The notes: generated by a model from the letters alone, not told the origin. Shown: positions 44,131-54,771, counted from the first letter of the stretch. The stretch: DNA of 64,000 nt from Thermoplasmata archaeon (GCA_021790425.1 JAJYEA010000005.1:1-64000); one strand, 5' to 3'. Program-made: numbers and translations.

Positions 44131-45323
44131 GCCGAGAGCGCCTTCGGGAAGAGTCGGACCAGGGACGGGGAGAGACGCAGGAGTTCCCGCGCCGTGACCG
44201 TGGGAAAGTCGATGTCTCCGAACGCGACGATGGCCGAGGTGAGGCGGCTGTCCTGGAGGACCTCGACCAGCCGCTCCAGCTCCGCGTCCGTCAGCCGCAC
44301 GAAGAGCCGACGGAAGTAGAGGGCTCGCTCGAACTCGGTTCCCAGTTCCGCTGTCCACCTCCGCTCGTATTCCTTCAGTCGAACACTGGAAACGTCCTTA
44401 TCCCGGAGCGCCGCGGAGACCACTTCCCCCGCGATCTGGGCGCAGCGCATCCCCGTGAAGATACCCCCTCCGGAAAGCGGCTTCACCTGGGCCGCGGCGT
44501 CTCCTACCAGAAGCCCCCCCTCCGTCGCGGTGGCCGGGAGCATTCCCACGGGGATGCCGCTCACCATCATGTCGATCGGCTGGGGAAGGCTCTTGCCGTA
44601 GCGCCGCTCCATCGTCTTGACCAGCGCACGATACCCGTCGCGGGCGGTCATGTCGGTCCGTGCCTTCATCGCGACACCCACCCGGACGTTGCCATGGCCA
44701 TCCGGGATGGACCAGCCGAAGAAGCCGGGCGCCAACGCGCTTCCGAGATAGATCTCGACCTCCTTGGGGTCAGAATCCGGGAAGGGGATCTCGGTCTCGT
44801 AGGCGGGCAAGAGTTCGATGGGCCGTCGCAGGCGGAGAGACCGCGCAACGGTGCTGGCGACTCCGTCCGCGCCCACGAGTATGCGGCCAGCGACGGTCTC
44901 CTTACCCGAAACGGTGGTGAAGTCGGCCTCCCAACCCCATCCGGGGAGCGTGTGGGTCCGGCGGGCGCGGTCGAACCGCCACCCCGTCTCCACGAGTGTC
45001 CCGGCATGGGCGGCCCGTTCCGCGAGATGGAAGTCCAACCCTTCCCGGGAGATGACGAATGCCCGGGAGGACTCCGTTCCGAAGCGTACGCGCTGGAGGC
45101 TCGGGCTCCAGATCGAGGCCCCCCCCAGCGGGTGCAGGACCATCTGGTCGCTCCCGGCCATCTTCAGGACGCGGGACGAGACCAGCCCGGCGCACTGGAC
45201 CGGGTGGCCGATCTTGTGGTGCTCCTCGGCGAGGAGGACCTTCCAACCGTCCGCGGACAGCGCCCGGGCGATGGTGCTTCCGGCCGGTCCGGCACCTACA
45301 ACGATCGCATCAAAGGTCTGCAT
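44058..45323 (-). CDS. Geranylgeranyl reductase family FAD-dependent oxidoreductase
   Basis: DAIVVGAGPAGSTIARALS, GHPVQCAGLVS, GLLVGDAAAQVKPLSGGGIFTGM. Confidence 0.92.
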   Translation of the reverse strand: MQTFDAIVVGAGPAGSTIARALSADGWKVLLAEEHHKIGHPVQCAGLVSSRVLKMAGSDQMVLHPLGGASIWSPSLQRVRFGTESSRAFVISREGLDFHLAERAAHAGTLVETGWRFDRARRTHTLPGWGWEADFTTVSGKETVAGRILVGADGVASTVARSLRLRRPIELLPAYETEIPFPDSDPKEVEIYLGSALAPGFFGWSIPDGHGNVRVGVAMKARTDMTARDGYRALVKTMERRYGKSLPQPIDMMVSGIPVGMLPATATEGGLLVGDAAAQVKPLSGGGIFTGMRCAQIAGEVVSAALRDKDVSSVRLKEYERRWTAELGTEFERALYFRRLFVRLTDAELERLVEVLQDSRLTSAIVAFGDIDFPTVTARELLRLSPSLVRLFPKALSAYFRKTDGLAPELDLGPRLDRTHK

Positions 45324-45388
45324 CGCTTTTGCTCACCCCGCCGCGTTCGAACACTTGGTTTACCCAAATTGAGATATACCTTCCCTCC

Positions 45389-45832
45389 ATGCGTCACATC
45401 ATGACTCCCATCAAGGCTTACACCGGCCACATCGTGCTGGGGGACCGCTACAGCTACCGGCATCTCGCTCGGATTTATCCCGAGATTTACAAGAAGGTCG
45501 TGGACGCGGGCTCGACCCCTACGGTTTCGGATGCGCCTTCGATGGTCGAGATCCTGCTGGAAGACGACATGAAGTCCCTGAAGGCCGACAAGAAGCCGGC
45601 CGGCCTGAATAGGTTCGATTCCGGGGGCGTGCGGCTCATCTTCCCCATCCGTGAGGACAAGAAGGTCGAATTCTACGTCAGCAAGCATGCGCGGTGCCCC
45701 GAGGTGGTCGGTCTCACGGAAAGCATCTCCACGACGCTCAAGAAGGCGGGGCTCAAGCACACCACCTTGTACGACCACACGCCGCTCTCCCTCCCGCGCA
45801 GCGGTTTCCCCAACCCGCCGCTCACACCGTAA
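45389..45832 (+). CDS. Conserved hypothetical protein
   Basis: ORF from ATG 45389 (MRHIMTPIKAYTGHIVLGDRYSYRHLARIYPEIY..); TATA-like gagatatacc upstream near 45371. Confidence 0.55.
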   Translation: MRHIMTPIKAYTGHIVLGDRYSYRHLARIYPEIYKKVVDAGSTPTVSDAPSMVEILLEDDMKSLKADKKPAGLNRFDSGGVRLIFPIREDKKVEFYVSKHARCPEVVGLTESISTTLKKAGLKHTTLYDHTPLSLPRSGFPNPPLTP

Positions 45833-45838
45833 CCGGTT

Positions 45839-46708
45839 TTGGTCGATCGAAGGGTCTGGCTCTACGTCGTGGCAGTTGCTGCCACCGTAGGGGGGGTCCT
45901 CTCCCAGTACGTCATCCCCGACAGTTGGGTGCCCCCGGGGATCGCCGGTCTCGTCTTCGGTCTCTTCCTGGCCTATGGCATCGGCTTCATCGCGTTCTTC
46001 CTGGCGTTCGGGGTACGTCCCCTGCGGAACTTCGCCCGGCGGAACGGCCCCGGGGCCCGCGAGGCGTTCCGGTGGTACGGCATCTTCACCCTCGTCGGCC
46101 TGTTGCTCGCCATCCTCCTGATCATGGCGTTCACCGTCATCGAGCCCCACCGGCTCGCGACGCTGGAGCAGAAGGAGACGCCCGTGATCCAGGCCGGGGC
46201 GAGCAATCCCCTGTTCTACATTATCCTCTCCGTGATCGTGGTGGGCTTCGCGGAGGAGACCATCTTCCGGGGCTACATACTGGGGACGCTCCTCACCTTG
46301 AACGGGACCAAGAACTGGCGGGTCCACGCGGTCTGGACGAGCGTACTGTTCGCGTCGGTCCATCTGTACTATTACCAGACGTACGACGAGGTCTCCCTGA
46401 TCTACTACGCCCAGATCGTGACCCTGGGGGTGGCGTTCGCCTATGCGTACGTGCTTTCGGGGGGCAATATCCTCTTCATCGCCCTCCTGCACGGAGGCTT
46501 CGACGCGGTCAGTTTCCTCAGCCTGGCGGCCGGGGGACAAGACTGGTCGGCCGCCCTCCACTACGTGATCATCCTGCTCGCCGCGATCTGGGCGCTCTAT
46601 CTCTACACCTATCACAAGCAGGAGCGGGACGAATGGGACGGGCATCCGGAAGTGACGGCGGAGCACTGGCCCCCCCAGCCCATCCCGCAAGTGACCCCGT
46701 GGTCCTGA
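45839..46708 (+). CDS. CPBP family intramembrane (CAAX-type) metalloprotease
   Basis: AEETIFRGYILG, SVLFASVHLYYY and LLHGGFDAVSFLS correspond to EExxxR / FxxxH / HxxxN-D motifs. Confidence 0.85.
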   Translation: MVDRRVWLYVVAVAATVGGVLSQYVIPDSWVPPGIAGLVFGLFLAYGIGFIAFFLAFGVRPLRNFARRNGPGAREAFRWYGIFTLVGLLLAILLIMAFTVIEPHRLATLEQKETPVIQAGASNPLFYIILSVIVVGFAEETIFRGYILGTLLTLNGTKNWRVHAVWTSVLFASVHLYYYQTYDEVSLIYYAQIVTLGVAFAYAYVLSGGNILFIALLHGGFDAVSFLSLAAGGQDWSAALHYVIILLAAIWALYLYTYHKQERDEWDGHPEVTAEHWPPQPIPQVTPWS

Positions 46709-46785
46709 GCGCCATGCGGTATCCAGGTTCGACCGAATAGGCTAAGTATTGGTATCGTAACAGCTAACCCCTCCGGAGGAACCTC

Positions 46786-48072
46786 ATGGGACGCGCGAAG
46801 GCTACGGCGGAATGGAACCCGCTGCGCCGCGTAGTGGTCCGGCGACCCGGGCTCGAGGCTTTCTTTGGGCTCCTGGACCCTTTCTCCTCCCTCTACGAGC
46901 GTGTCTTCAGCCTGGAGCGTGCCCAACGGGAGCACGACGAGCTCGTCCACACCCTCCGCCGGGGATTCGGGGTGACCGTCCAGTATCTCGACGAGCTGAT
47001 GCTCGAGGCGGCCGGTCGGCACCACGACGTCCTGGACGAGATGGTGCGGATGGCCACCGAATCGATCCTCTTCAACGGCCCGGGGTCCCAGCGGGCCCGG
47101 CGGGAGCTCATCGGGAACCTGCCCCAGATGGACCGCGAGGTCCTCCTCTCGATCATCATGCTCGCCCCTTCCATCTCCTTCATCAAGAAGCGGGGAGCGC
47201 GGAACATCGAGCCGTTCACGACCCTCCGGGTCCCCCTGACGAACCTGTTCTTCATGCGCGACCAGCAGGCGGTCGGGGACAAGGGCATCATCATCTCCCG
47301 GATGGCCAAGCCCCAGCGCCGGCGGGAGACGCAGATCACCTCCTTCGCGTGGCGGGCCATCGGGGAAGCCCCCGTGATGACGGTGTCCCGAGGGACGTTC
47401 GAGGGGGGGGACTTCCTTCCCTGTGGCGACTTCGCTCTGATCGGCACCGGCGACCGGACGAGCCCGGCGGCGGTCCAGGAGATACTGGCCCAGGGGATCT
47501 CCTTCCCCGAGGTGGTCGTGGTCCACCAGCCCCGGCACCCGCTCCTCGGCACGAACGACCCGATGGTCAACATGCATCTCGACACCTACCTCAACTTCCC
47601 CGGGGACGGCCTTGCGGTGGGCTACCCGGAGATGCTCACCGCCGCACGGGCCGAGGTCTACCGGAGGACCTCCGAGGGCCGCTACCGGCGGGTCCGCCAG
47701 ACGCGGCTCCTCCGCTACCTGGAGGAGCAGCGCTTCCGCCTGATCCCCATCACCACGCTCGAACAGATGTGCTACGCGACCAACTTCCTGACCGTGCGGA
47801 ACCGTTCCATCGTGGTCCCCGAGGTGGGCACGAACGCAGAGAAGGTGCTGGCCAACCTGCACCGGGCGGCCGAGGTCAACCCGGCGAAGTACCAGCGGCT
47901 CTTCCAGCGCGCCGTCCAGGATTTCAACGAGCTCCGGTCCACGGGCACGTTCTTCCCCAACAAGAAGGTCGCGCGCGACTTCGGGATCGAGGCGACCCGA
48001 GTCCCGCTCTCGAACATCACTGGGGCCTTCGGGGGAGCGCACTGCCTGACGTCGACCCTAGAACGGGCCTAG
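46786..48072 (+). CDS. arcA: Arginine deiminase
   Basis: VPLTNLFFMRDQ, GTFEGGDFLPCG, NMHLDTYLN and GGAHCLTSTLER active-site motifs. Confidence 0.92.
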   Translation: MGRAKATAEWNPLRRVVVRRPGLEAFFGLLDPFSSLYERVFSLERAQREHDELVHTLRRGFGVTVQYLDELMLEAAGRHHDVLDEMVRMATESILFNGPGSQRARRELIGNLPQMDREVLLSIIMLAPSISFIKKRGARNIEPFTTLRVPLTNLFFMRDQQAVGDKGIIISRMAKPQRRRETQITSFAWRAIGEAPVMTVSRGTFEGGDFLPCGDFALIGTGDRTSPAAVQEILAQGISFPEVVVVHQPRHPLLGTNDPMVNMHLDTYLNFPGDGLAVGYPEMLTAARAEVYRRTSEGRYRRVRQTRLLRYLEEQRFRLIPITTLEQMCYATNFLTVRNRSIVVPEVGTNAEKVLANLHRAAEVNPAKYQRLFQRAVQDFNELRSTGTFFPNKKVARDFGIEATRVPLSNITGAFGGAHCLTSTLERA

Positions 48073-48168
48073 GCACGGTCGAGCACCAGGCAACCTGACG
48101 GCGCGCCCCAAGATGGGCGGACCTACCCGTAGCCGGGATGTTCCGCCGGGCCGGCCGCTTCCTGAGTT

Positions 48169-50058
48169 CTACTTCGCCTGGAAGTTGGCGGGCCGCTTCT
48201 CCAGGAAGGCCTTCATCCCCTCCCTGAGGTCCTCGGTGGTGAACGTGTAGGTGGCGAGCTGGCGTTCGAGGAAGAGTCCCTGCTCGAGGGGCACGTCCAT
48301 TCCCCGGGTGATCGCCTCCCGGGCGAGACGAACGGCGATCGGGGCCTTCGAGGCGATCGCGGTCGCGAGCGCCCGGGCCTCCTCCTTCAGCTTCTCCGGG
48401 GGATAGTGGCGGGCCACCAGGCCGAAGTCGTAGGCCTCCTTCGCCTTGACCTGGAGCGCCGCGGTGACCATCATCCGGGCACGGGCCGGTCCGACGACGC
48501 GGGCCAGCCGTTGGGTTCCCCCGAAGCCCGGGATGATCCCCAGACCCACCTCGGGAAGACCCAGGGTGGCCGTGTCCGCCGCGAGGATGAAGTCGGCCGA
48601 CAGGGCGAGCTCGAGCCCGCCTCCCAGGGCATACCCGTCGACGACGGCGATCACGGGCTTTCCGAGGGTCTCGATCGTGCGCATCACGCGGTGGCCGAAG
48701 GTGGTGAAGTCCGCCGCCTCGGCGACGGTCTTTCCCACCATCTCGGAGATGTCCGCGCCGGCCGCGAAGGAGTTGGAGGTGCTGCCCAGCAGCACGACGC
48801 GCACCGCGGGGTCCTCCCGGGCCGCGATCATGGTCCGTTCGATGTCCGCGAGGACACGGGAGTTGAGCGCGTTCATCGCTTCCGGCCGGTCGAGGAGCAC
48901 CCAGGCGATGGGCCCTTCCTTGTCGAGCCGGACCGTGGAGAGGTGCCAGGGCTCGTTCTTGGCCCCGAGCTCCTTCATCTTCACGGCGAGGGGGAATCCC
49001 TCGGACCACCGTCCGTGGATCGCCTCCACCTGCGCGAGCGTGGCGGCCGATCCGGCCGCGTTCATGAGCGCAAAGGGACCGACCTTCCAAGCCAGGCCCG
49101 TGACCGCCCCACGGTCGGTTTCCTCCGCGGTGGTGACGCCCTCTTCGACGAGGCGTGCGGCAATGCCGGTCACGAGCCCCAGCAGCCGTCCCTTGACCGC
49201 TTCCTTGCGGGCCCCGTCGGCCACCCCTTCGAGGAACCACTTCTGCCCGCTGTCGAACTGCTGCTTGAGGAGCGGCGAGGGGGCGTAGAAGGGGCCGAAG
49301 GCGGCGTAGAGCGACGAGATCGCGTGGTAGGCGATGGGGATCCCCGTGGCGTTCATCAGGGCGAACGGTCCCATCTTCGTGCCAAAGAGCTCGTTCGCTG
49401 CGGCTTCGACCTCGGGAATGGTCGCCACCTTCTCCTCGACGATGCGGACCGCCTCGTTGAGGAGGGGGACGAAGAACCGGTTCACGCAGAAGCCTGCCGA
49501 GTCCTGGGTGCGGATCGGCAGCTTGCGGAGGGAGAAGGTGAGCGCGAGGAGGCTCTCGAGGGTGTCGCGGGAGGTCGATGGTCCCGGGATGACCTCGACC
49601 AGCTTGTTGACGGAGGCGGGGAAGAAGAAGTGGAGCCCGGCCGTGCGTTCGGGGTGGGGGAACGTCCCGAAGAGGTGGGCGACCGAGAGGCTGGAGGTGT
49701 TGGTCACCACGATGGCATCGTCGGGGACATGGGCGGCCACCTCGGCAAAGACGGCCTTCTTGACCTTCTCTTCCTCGAAGACGGCCTCGACGACGAGGCG
49801 CGTCCCGGTCACGGCGGTGGCGATGTCCGTCGTGAAGTGGAGGTTCTGGAGGATCCGTTCCTTCTTCTCCTCGGTCAGACGTCCCCGCTTGAGGGACCGC
49901 TGGAGGTTCTCCTGGATGATCCCGCGCCCCCGCTCCAGGTCCTTCTCGGTGAGGTCCCGGACCGTGGTGGGGAAGCCGGCCGTGGCGAGGCTCTGGGCGA
50001 TGCCCGAGCCCATGTTGCCCGCGCCCAGGACGGTGATCTTCTCACCGGGTACGATCAT
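48169..50058 (-). CDS. 3-hydroxyacyl-CoA dehydrogenase / enoyl-CoA hydratase fusion
   Basis: N-terminal Rossmann ITVLGAGNMGSGIAQSLA; HCDH CVNRFFVPLLNEA; C-terminal crotonase NSFAAGADISEM...YALGGGLELALSADFILAA. Confidence 0.93.
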   Translation of the reverse strand: MIVPGEKITVLGAGNMGSGIAQSLATAGFPTTVRDLTEKDLERGRGIIQENLQRSLKRGRLTEEKKERILQNLHFTTDIATAVTGTRLVVEAVFEEEKVKKAVFAEVAAHVPDDAIVVTNTSSLSVAHLFGTFPHPERTAGLHFFFPASVNKLVEVIPGPSTSRDTLESLLALTFSLRKLPIRTQDSAGFCVNRFFVPLLNEAVRIVEEKVATIPEVEAAANELFGTKMGPFALMNATGIPIAYHAISSLYAAFGPFYAPSPLLKQQFDSGQKWFLEGVADGARKEAVKGRLLGLVTGIAARLVEEGVTTAEETDRGAVTGLAWKVGPFALMNAAGSAATLAQVEAIHGRWSEGFPLAVKMKELGAKNEPWHLSTVRLDKEGPIAWVLLDRPEAMNALNSRVLADIERTMIAAREDPAVRVVLLGSTSNSFAAGADISEMVGKTVAEAADFTTFGHRVMRTIETLGKPVIAVVDGYALGGGLELALSADFILAADTATLGLPEVGLGIIPGFGGTQRLARVVGPARARMMVTAALQVKAKEAYDFGLVARHYPPEKLKEEARALATAIASKAPIAVRLAREAITRGMDVPLEQGLFLERQLATYTFTTEDLREGMKAFLEKRPANFQAK

Positions 50059-52421
50059 GGGGACGCTCGCGAGCTCCGGGCGCCGTGCAAGAGGAGCTTC
50101 TGTTCGGCCGCGGCGATCGTCCGGATCGTCGGGACCACGGTGTCGGCGTTCAGGCTGATCGAGTCGATCCCCTGCTCCACCAGGAACTCGGCGATCTCCG
50201 GGTAGACGCTGGGGGCCTGGCCGCAGATCCCCACGGTCCTTCCGGCCTCGTGGGCGTCGTGGATGAGCATCTGGATCGCGCGCTTGACCGCGGGGTCGCG
50301 CTCGTCGAAGTAGCCCATCTTGCCCAGGATGTCCGAATCCCGGTCGGCGCCGAGGACGAGCTGGGTGAGGTCGTTCGAGCCGATGGAGAACCCGTCACAG
50401 TACCGGGAGAACTCCTTGGCGAGGAAGACCGTCGAGGGCACCTCGGCCATGAGGTAGAGCTTCATGTCGCGGCTCCGGCGGAGCCCCTTCTCCTCCATCA
50501 TGTGGGTGATGACGTCGAGCTCCTCGGTGTTCCGGACGAACGGGAGCATCACGTGGGCGTTCCGGAGTCCCCGTTCCGTACGTACCTTGTTGATCGCCTC
50601 CAGTTCGAGGAGGAACGCCTCGCGGTAGACCGGGGAGACGTAGCGGGAGCACCCTCTCCAGCCGATCATCGGGTTCGACTCCTCCGGCTCGAAGGGCTCT
50701 CCCCCGGGCATGCCGCGGTACTCGTTGGTCTTGAAATCACTCGTCCGGATGATCACGGGGCGGGGGTTGAAGGCCTCGCAGACCTTCTCGATCCCCTGGG
50801 CCAGCCGGTCGACCATCTCCTTCCCCTTCCCCTGCTGGATCATCGCGAGCGGGTGCGTCTTCACGTAGCTGGTGAAGAGGAACTCGATCCGGAAGAGCCC
50901 CACTCCCTGCACGGGGAGCGCGGCGTACTCGACCGCCTTCTCGGGGATGGAGACGTTGACGTAGACCCGGGTGGTGGTGACGGGGTGGAAGTGGTGCACG
51001 GCTCCCCCGGAGGATGACTCGGCCTTCTTGGTCCCCTCGCCTTCCTTGGGGGCCAGGACACCGTCGAAGACGATCCCGAGCTTCCCATCGACGGAGACCG
51101 TCTGTCCCTCCCGGAGGGTGCGGGTCGCGTCGCGGGTTCCCACGATGCAGGGGACCCCCATCTCCCGCGAGACGATCGCGGCATGGCAGGTCATCCCGCC
51201 CTCGTCGGTGATGATCGCGGCGGCCTTCGTCATAGCCGGGACCATGTCGGGGGTGGTCATCGAGGTCACGAGGACCTCGGCGGATTGCATCTTCCCCAGG
51301 TCCGCGGCACCCTCGAGCATCCGGACGCGACCGGAGGCATGTCCGGGACTGGCCCCGAGACCGCGGAGGATGATCTTGGCGCCCCCGTCCCCGGTGGACG
51401 CCGAGGCGGGCTTGGGCGATCCGAGCGTGGTGATGGGTCGGGCCTGCACGATGTAGAAGTCGTGGCCCTCCAGGCACCACTCCACGTCCATCGAGCGGCG
51501 GTAGTGCGATTCGATCACGTGGGCGAGCGAGACCAGCTTCAGGAGCTTCGCGTCGTCCAGCTTGGGCGTGTCCCGGAGCTCGCCGGGCACTTCGACGCGG
51601 CTGTTGCCTCCCTCGTCCTTCCGGATGAGCTTGACCCGCTGGGCGGAGATCTTCCGGACGATGACCTGGGAGGTCGCGGGGTCCACGACGTAGTGGTCAG
51701 GGGTGACCTCACCCCCGACGATCAACTCGCCCAGCCCCCATCCGGCCTCGATGATCACGCGCTTCTCGCCGGTGTTGGGGTCGGCCGTGAAGAGGATCCC
51801 CGAGACATCGGAGTTCACCATCTTCTGGATCAGGACCGCGAGCTTCACCGTGCTGTGATCGAACCCCTTCTTCTGGCGGTAGACGATGACCCGCGGGGTG
51901 AAGAGCGAGCTCCAGCAGCGCTTGATGCTCGTCAGGACGTCGGCGGGCGTGCGCACGTTGAGGAAGGTCTCCTGGAGCCCGGCGAAGCTGGCGTCTCCCA
52001 GGTCCTCCGCGGTGGCAGAGGAGCGCACGGCACAGAACTTGACGTCGTTCCGAGCGGCGAAGGTGCGGTAGGACTCGAGGAGCATCGATTCGAGCTCCGG
52101 GGGGAATGGGGTCCGGTCAAAGAGCGCCCGGATGTTGGTGCTGACCGACTCGGCGTTCTCGGCGCCGTTCGAGCCGAGGCGATGGAGCTCGCCCTCGATC
52201 GTCTTCCCGATGCCGGTGAGGCGGACGAACGCATCGTAGGTCTGGGTGGTGATGACGATCCCCGGCGGAATGGGGATGCCGGTCTTGAACAGCTCTCCCA
52301 GCTTGGACGCCTTTCCTCCCGCGAGGGCAAGCTCGCTCTCGTGGAGCTCCTCCAGCGGGACGATCATGCGGTCGTTCGCAGGCAGGTTCTTTCCATCCTG
52401 GGTCGACCCGGACGTGTTCAT
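50055..52421 (-). CDS. ppsA: Phosphoenolpyruvate synthase
   Basis: AVRSSATAEDLGDASFAGLQETFLNV, GGMTCHAAIVSREMGVPCIVGT, SIGSNDLTQLVLGADRD. ATG 52421; ATGA overlap with the downstream gene. Confidence 0.95.
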   Translation of the reverse strand: MNTSGSTQDGKNLPANDRMIVPLEELHESELALAGGKASKLGELFKTGIPIPPGIVITTQTYDAFVRLTGIGKTIEGELHRLGSNGAENAESVSTNIRALFDRTPFPPELESMLLESYRTFAARNDVKFCAVRSSATAEDLGDASFAGLQETFLNVRTPADVLTSIKRCWSSLFTPRVIVYRQKKGFDHSTVKLAVLIQKMVNSDVSGILFTADPNTGEKRVIIEAGWGLGELIVGGEVTPDHYVVDPATSQVIVRKISAQRVKLIRKDEGGNSRVEVPGELRDTPKLDDAKLLKLVSLAHVIESHYRRSMDVEWCLEGHDFYIVQARPITTLGSPKPASASTGDGGAKIILRGLGASPGHASGRVRMLEGAADLGKMQSAEVLVTSMTTPDMVPAMTKAAAIITDEGGMTCHAAIVSREMGVPCIVGTRDATRTLREGQTVSVDGKLGIVFDGVLAPKEGEGTKKAESSSGGAVHHFHPVTTTRVYVNVSIPEKAVEYAALPVQGVGLFRIEFLFTSYVKTHPLAMIQQGKGKEMVDRLAQGIEKVCEAFNPRPVIIRTSDFKTNEYRGMPGGEPFEPEESNPMIGWRGCSRYVSPVYREAFLLELEAINKVRTERGLRNAHVMLPFVRNTEELDVITHMMEEKGLRRSRDMKLYLMAEVPSTVFLAKEFSRYCDGFSIGSNDLTQLVLGADRDSDILGKMGYFDERDPAVKRAIQMLIHDAHEAGRTVGICGQAPSVYPEIAEFLVEQGIDSISLNADTVVPTIRTIAAAEQKLLLHGARSSRASP

Positions 52422-53476
52422 GTTTTCTCCAGAGTGAAGGACTCGAGTGTGAGGGCCGGCGAATAGGGGTGTACCTCTCGCCGCTCCTTCAGGGTCCACT
52501 TCGGCGCTTGGCCTTTCGGTTCGACCAGGCTGCGGAGGGCTTCGGCCGCGGTTCCCTCGTCCGGCAGTCGGGGTACCGTGGTCGTCGTTCTACTCCGTTC
52601 TCGGGGAACCAGACCATAGAAGTGGAGCCACCCGGGGCTCTTCACGTGCGGGTCCACGAGCGTGATATACTTATATCCTTCGTGCGGGAGATTCATGACG
52701 ACCCGGTCGAAGGCGCCCGCGTGGGCGAGAAATCCCGTCACATCCTCTTCGGCCAGGGTGAGCCGTTCCTCAACCCGGAGACGCCGGGCGTTCTCTCGGG
52801 CCAGCGAGATCGCCTGGACATTCAGGTCGACCGCCGTGGCCGCCGACCTCGGGTGACGGACGAGGAACGTGAGCGCGAAGGGACCGATGCCGCAGAAGAG
52901 GTCGAGCAGGTGCTCGCCGTCCCTGCCGCTCTGCGCCACGCGTTCGTGTTCCCCGGCGAGTCGGGGAGAGAAGTAGGCCTGGGCGAGGTCCACCCGGAAC
53001 GAGAGGCCGTTCTCCCGGTGGGTCGTAGAGAGGGGGCCACTTCCGGCAATGGTCTCGAGGGACCGGATGCGGGTCTCGCCGTGGACCCCCCGGTCGAGCA
53101 CCACGACCCGGCTCCCTGGAACGAAGCGCAGGAGTGCATCACCGATCGGGGCGCGGTGGTCGATGAGCTCGTCCGGAAGCCTCACCAGGACCACGTCCCC
53201 CACGATGTCGTATCCTCCGGGCAGGAGCGAGTGGAGATCGGGGGGTAGCTGCACCAGCTCGGCGTAGGAGGTGGCCCGTTGGGTCCGGACCTCGAAATCC
53301 GCCTCCAGCACCGGGTACGGGAGCGAGCCGGGGTCCTCGGTGAGCGGGAAGAGCACCCGGTCCGGTTCCCGCCGCGTCTCCAGCCCGCTGGCGATCAGAT
53401 GGCGGGCGGCCAGCCACTTCCGTGCCGCCTCGGCTTCCTTCAGGGGGACGGCGCAGGCGAGGGAACGCATGCTCAC
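52418..53476 (-). CDS. trm5: tRNA (guanine-N1)-methyltransferase Trm5-like
   Basis: HLLDLFCGIGPFALTF, AVDLNVQAISLARENARRL, RVVMNLPHEGYKYI. Confidence 0.85.
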   Translation of the reverse strand: MSMRSLACAVPLKEAEAARKWLAARHLIASGLETRREPDRVLFPLTEDPGSLPYPVLEADFEVRTQRATSYAELVQLPPDLHSLLPGGYDIVGDVVLVRLPDELIDHRAPIGDALLRFVPGSRVVVLDRGVHGETRIRSLETIAGSGPLSTTHRENGLSFRVDLAQAYFSPRLAGEHERVAQSGRDGEHLLDLFCGIGPFALTFLVRHPRSAATAVDLNVQAISLARENARRLRVEERLTLAEEDVTGFLAHAGAFDRVVMNLPHEGYKYITLVDPHVKSPGWLHFYGLVPRERSRTTTTVPRLPDEGTAAEALRSLVEPKGQAPKWTLKERREVHPYSPALTLESFTLEKT

Positions 53477-54771
53477 GCGGACGGCGCGTCGGCCAGCATC
53501 ATCGGGACCAGGTCGCGCCCGAGGATCTCCCCCAGGCTCCCGGCCCGTGCCGTCCCCTCGCTGAACTTGTGCGCGATCGCGCCGGTCGGCCGGACGGTTC
53601 CCCCCGCCACGAGCAACGGGACCGGATCGTCGCTGTGCCCCTTCAGGATGCAGGGGGTGGAATGGTCGGCGGTGACGGCGATGAGGACCTCGTCCAGGTT
53701 CAGCCCTTCCAGGAACGGTCCCATGAAGTACTGGTCAAGGCGCTCGACGACATCCCGCTTCCTCGGGGCGTCCCCATCGTGTCCCGGCTCGTCGGGTCCC
53801 TTGAGATGCACATAGACGAACGGGTCGTGCAACAGCGCCTTGCGGACGACCTCGGCCCGGTGACGGAGGCCTCCGGCAACATCGGTCCCCATGGGTCCCA
53901 CGAAGATGTCGCGGAGGCCCAGCAGGCCCGCGATGCCTCGTTCGACCGGCATCTCGGTGACCGCGGCCCCGGCGAGGTGGTGCCGGCTCTGGAACGTGGG
54001 GAAGGACGACGGGACCCCCCCCGCATCGCGCATCAGGATGCGGTTGGCCACCAGCTTGCCCGCCGAGGCGCGCTGCGCGTTGGTAGAGTGGGATTCGAGC
54101 AGGTCGGCCGACCGGGCGGTGATGCGATTGAGCGCGTCGGCGGTGCGGGCCGCCTCGGGCCCGGAACCCACCGGCCGGATCTCGCGGGGGTAGGCACGTT
54201 CGGGCTTCACCGCGTGCCCGGCCCTGCCGACACGTTCGTAGTAGGGGTCGGAGTTCGACACCTCCCCGGAAAGAGCACCGTCCTCCCTCGGGGAGAGGCA
54301 GACGACTCCGCGGTGGCCCACGGTGGCGAGGAAGCGGGCCTCGATCCCCATATCCCCCACGAGGTCGGCCTCGGTCAGGGACCGGGCCAGTCCGTCGGAT
54401 TCGGCCGTGGAGAGCCCCCGTCCGACCCGCTGGTCGACGATCCGGCCCGAGGCATCGGCGGTCGCGAAGTTAAGGCGGAGGGCCACGTCTTTCGGACCCA
54501 ACTTGACTCCCGCGCCGAGCGCTTCGAGCACGCCTCGTCCGGGCGACTCCCGCTCAGGATCGTAGCCGAGCAGGCTCAGGACACCCGCGTCGGACTCGGG
54601 GGCCACGCCTCTCCGTACGGGTTCGAGCGTGCCCAGCCGGCCCAGTGATGCGAGCCGGTCGAGATGGGGGGTGTGGGCCGCTTCGAGGGGCGTTTTGCCC
54701 GCCAGGGCCGGATGGGGGAGGTCGCCGAGACCGTCTAGAACGATGAGCACGCGGGAGCGGATGGTCGCCAT
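53473..54771 (-). CDS. apgM: 2,3-bisphosphoglycerate-independent phosphoglycerate mutase (archaeal type)
   Basis: VLIVLDGLGDLPHPALAGKTPLEAAHTPHLDRLA; YVHLKGPDEPGHDGD; TADHSTPC. Start ATG 54771 preferred over 54801. Confidence 0.93.
   Translation of the reverse strand: MATIRSRVLIVLDGLGDLPHPALAGKTPLEAAHTPHLDRLASLGRLGTLEPVRRGVAPESDAGVLSLLGYDPERESPGRGVLEALGAGVKLGPKDVALRLNFATADASGRIVDQRVGRGLSTAESDGLARSLTEADLVGDMGIEARFLATVGHRGVVCLSPREDGALSGEVSNSDPYYERVGRAGHAVKPERAYPREIRPVGSGPEAARTADALNRITARSADLLESHSTNAQRASAGKLVANRILMRDAGGVPSSFPTFQSRHHLAGAAVTEMPVERGIAGLLGLRDIFVGPMGTDVAGGLRHRAEVVRKALLHDPFVYVHLKGPDEPGHDGDAPRKRDVVERLDQYFMGPFLEGLNLDEVLIAVTADHSTPCILKGHSDDPVPLLVAGGTVRPTGAIAHKFSEGTARAGSLGEILGRDLVPMMLADAPSA

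Noticed and set aside
48406-50205. Plus-strand ORF of 599 aa opposite HCDH/ECH; also 32571-33737, 51183-52466 and 53422-54648
   Set aside because: Antisense to clearly recognised enzymes and composed of spurious Arg/Asp/Gly-rich sequence.
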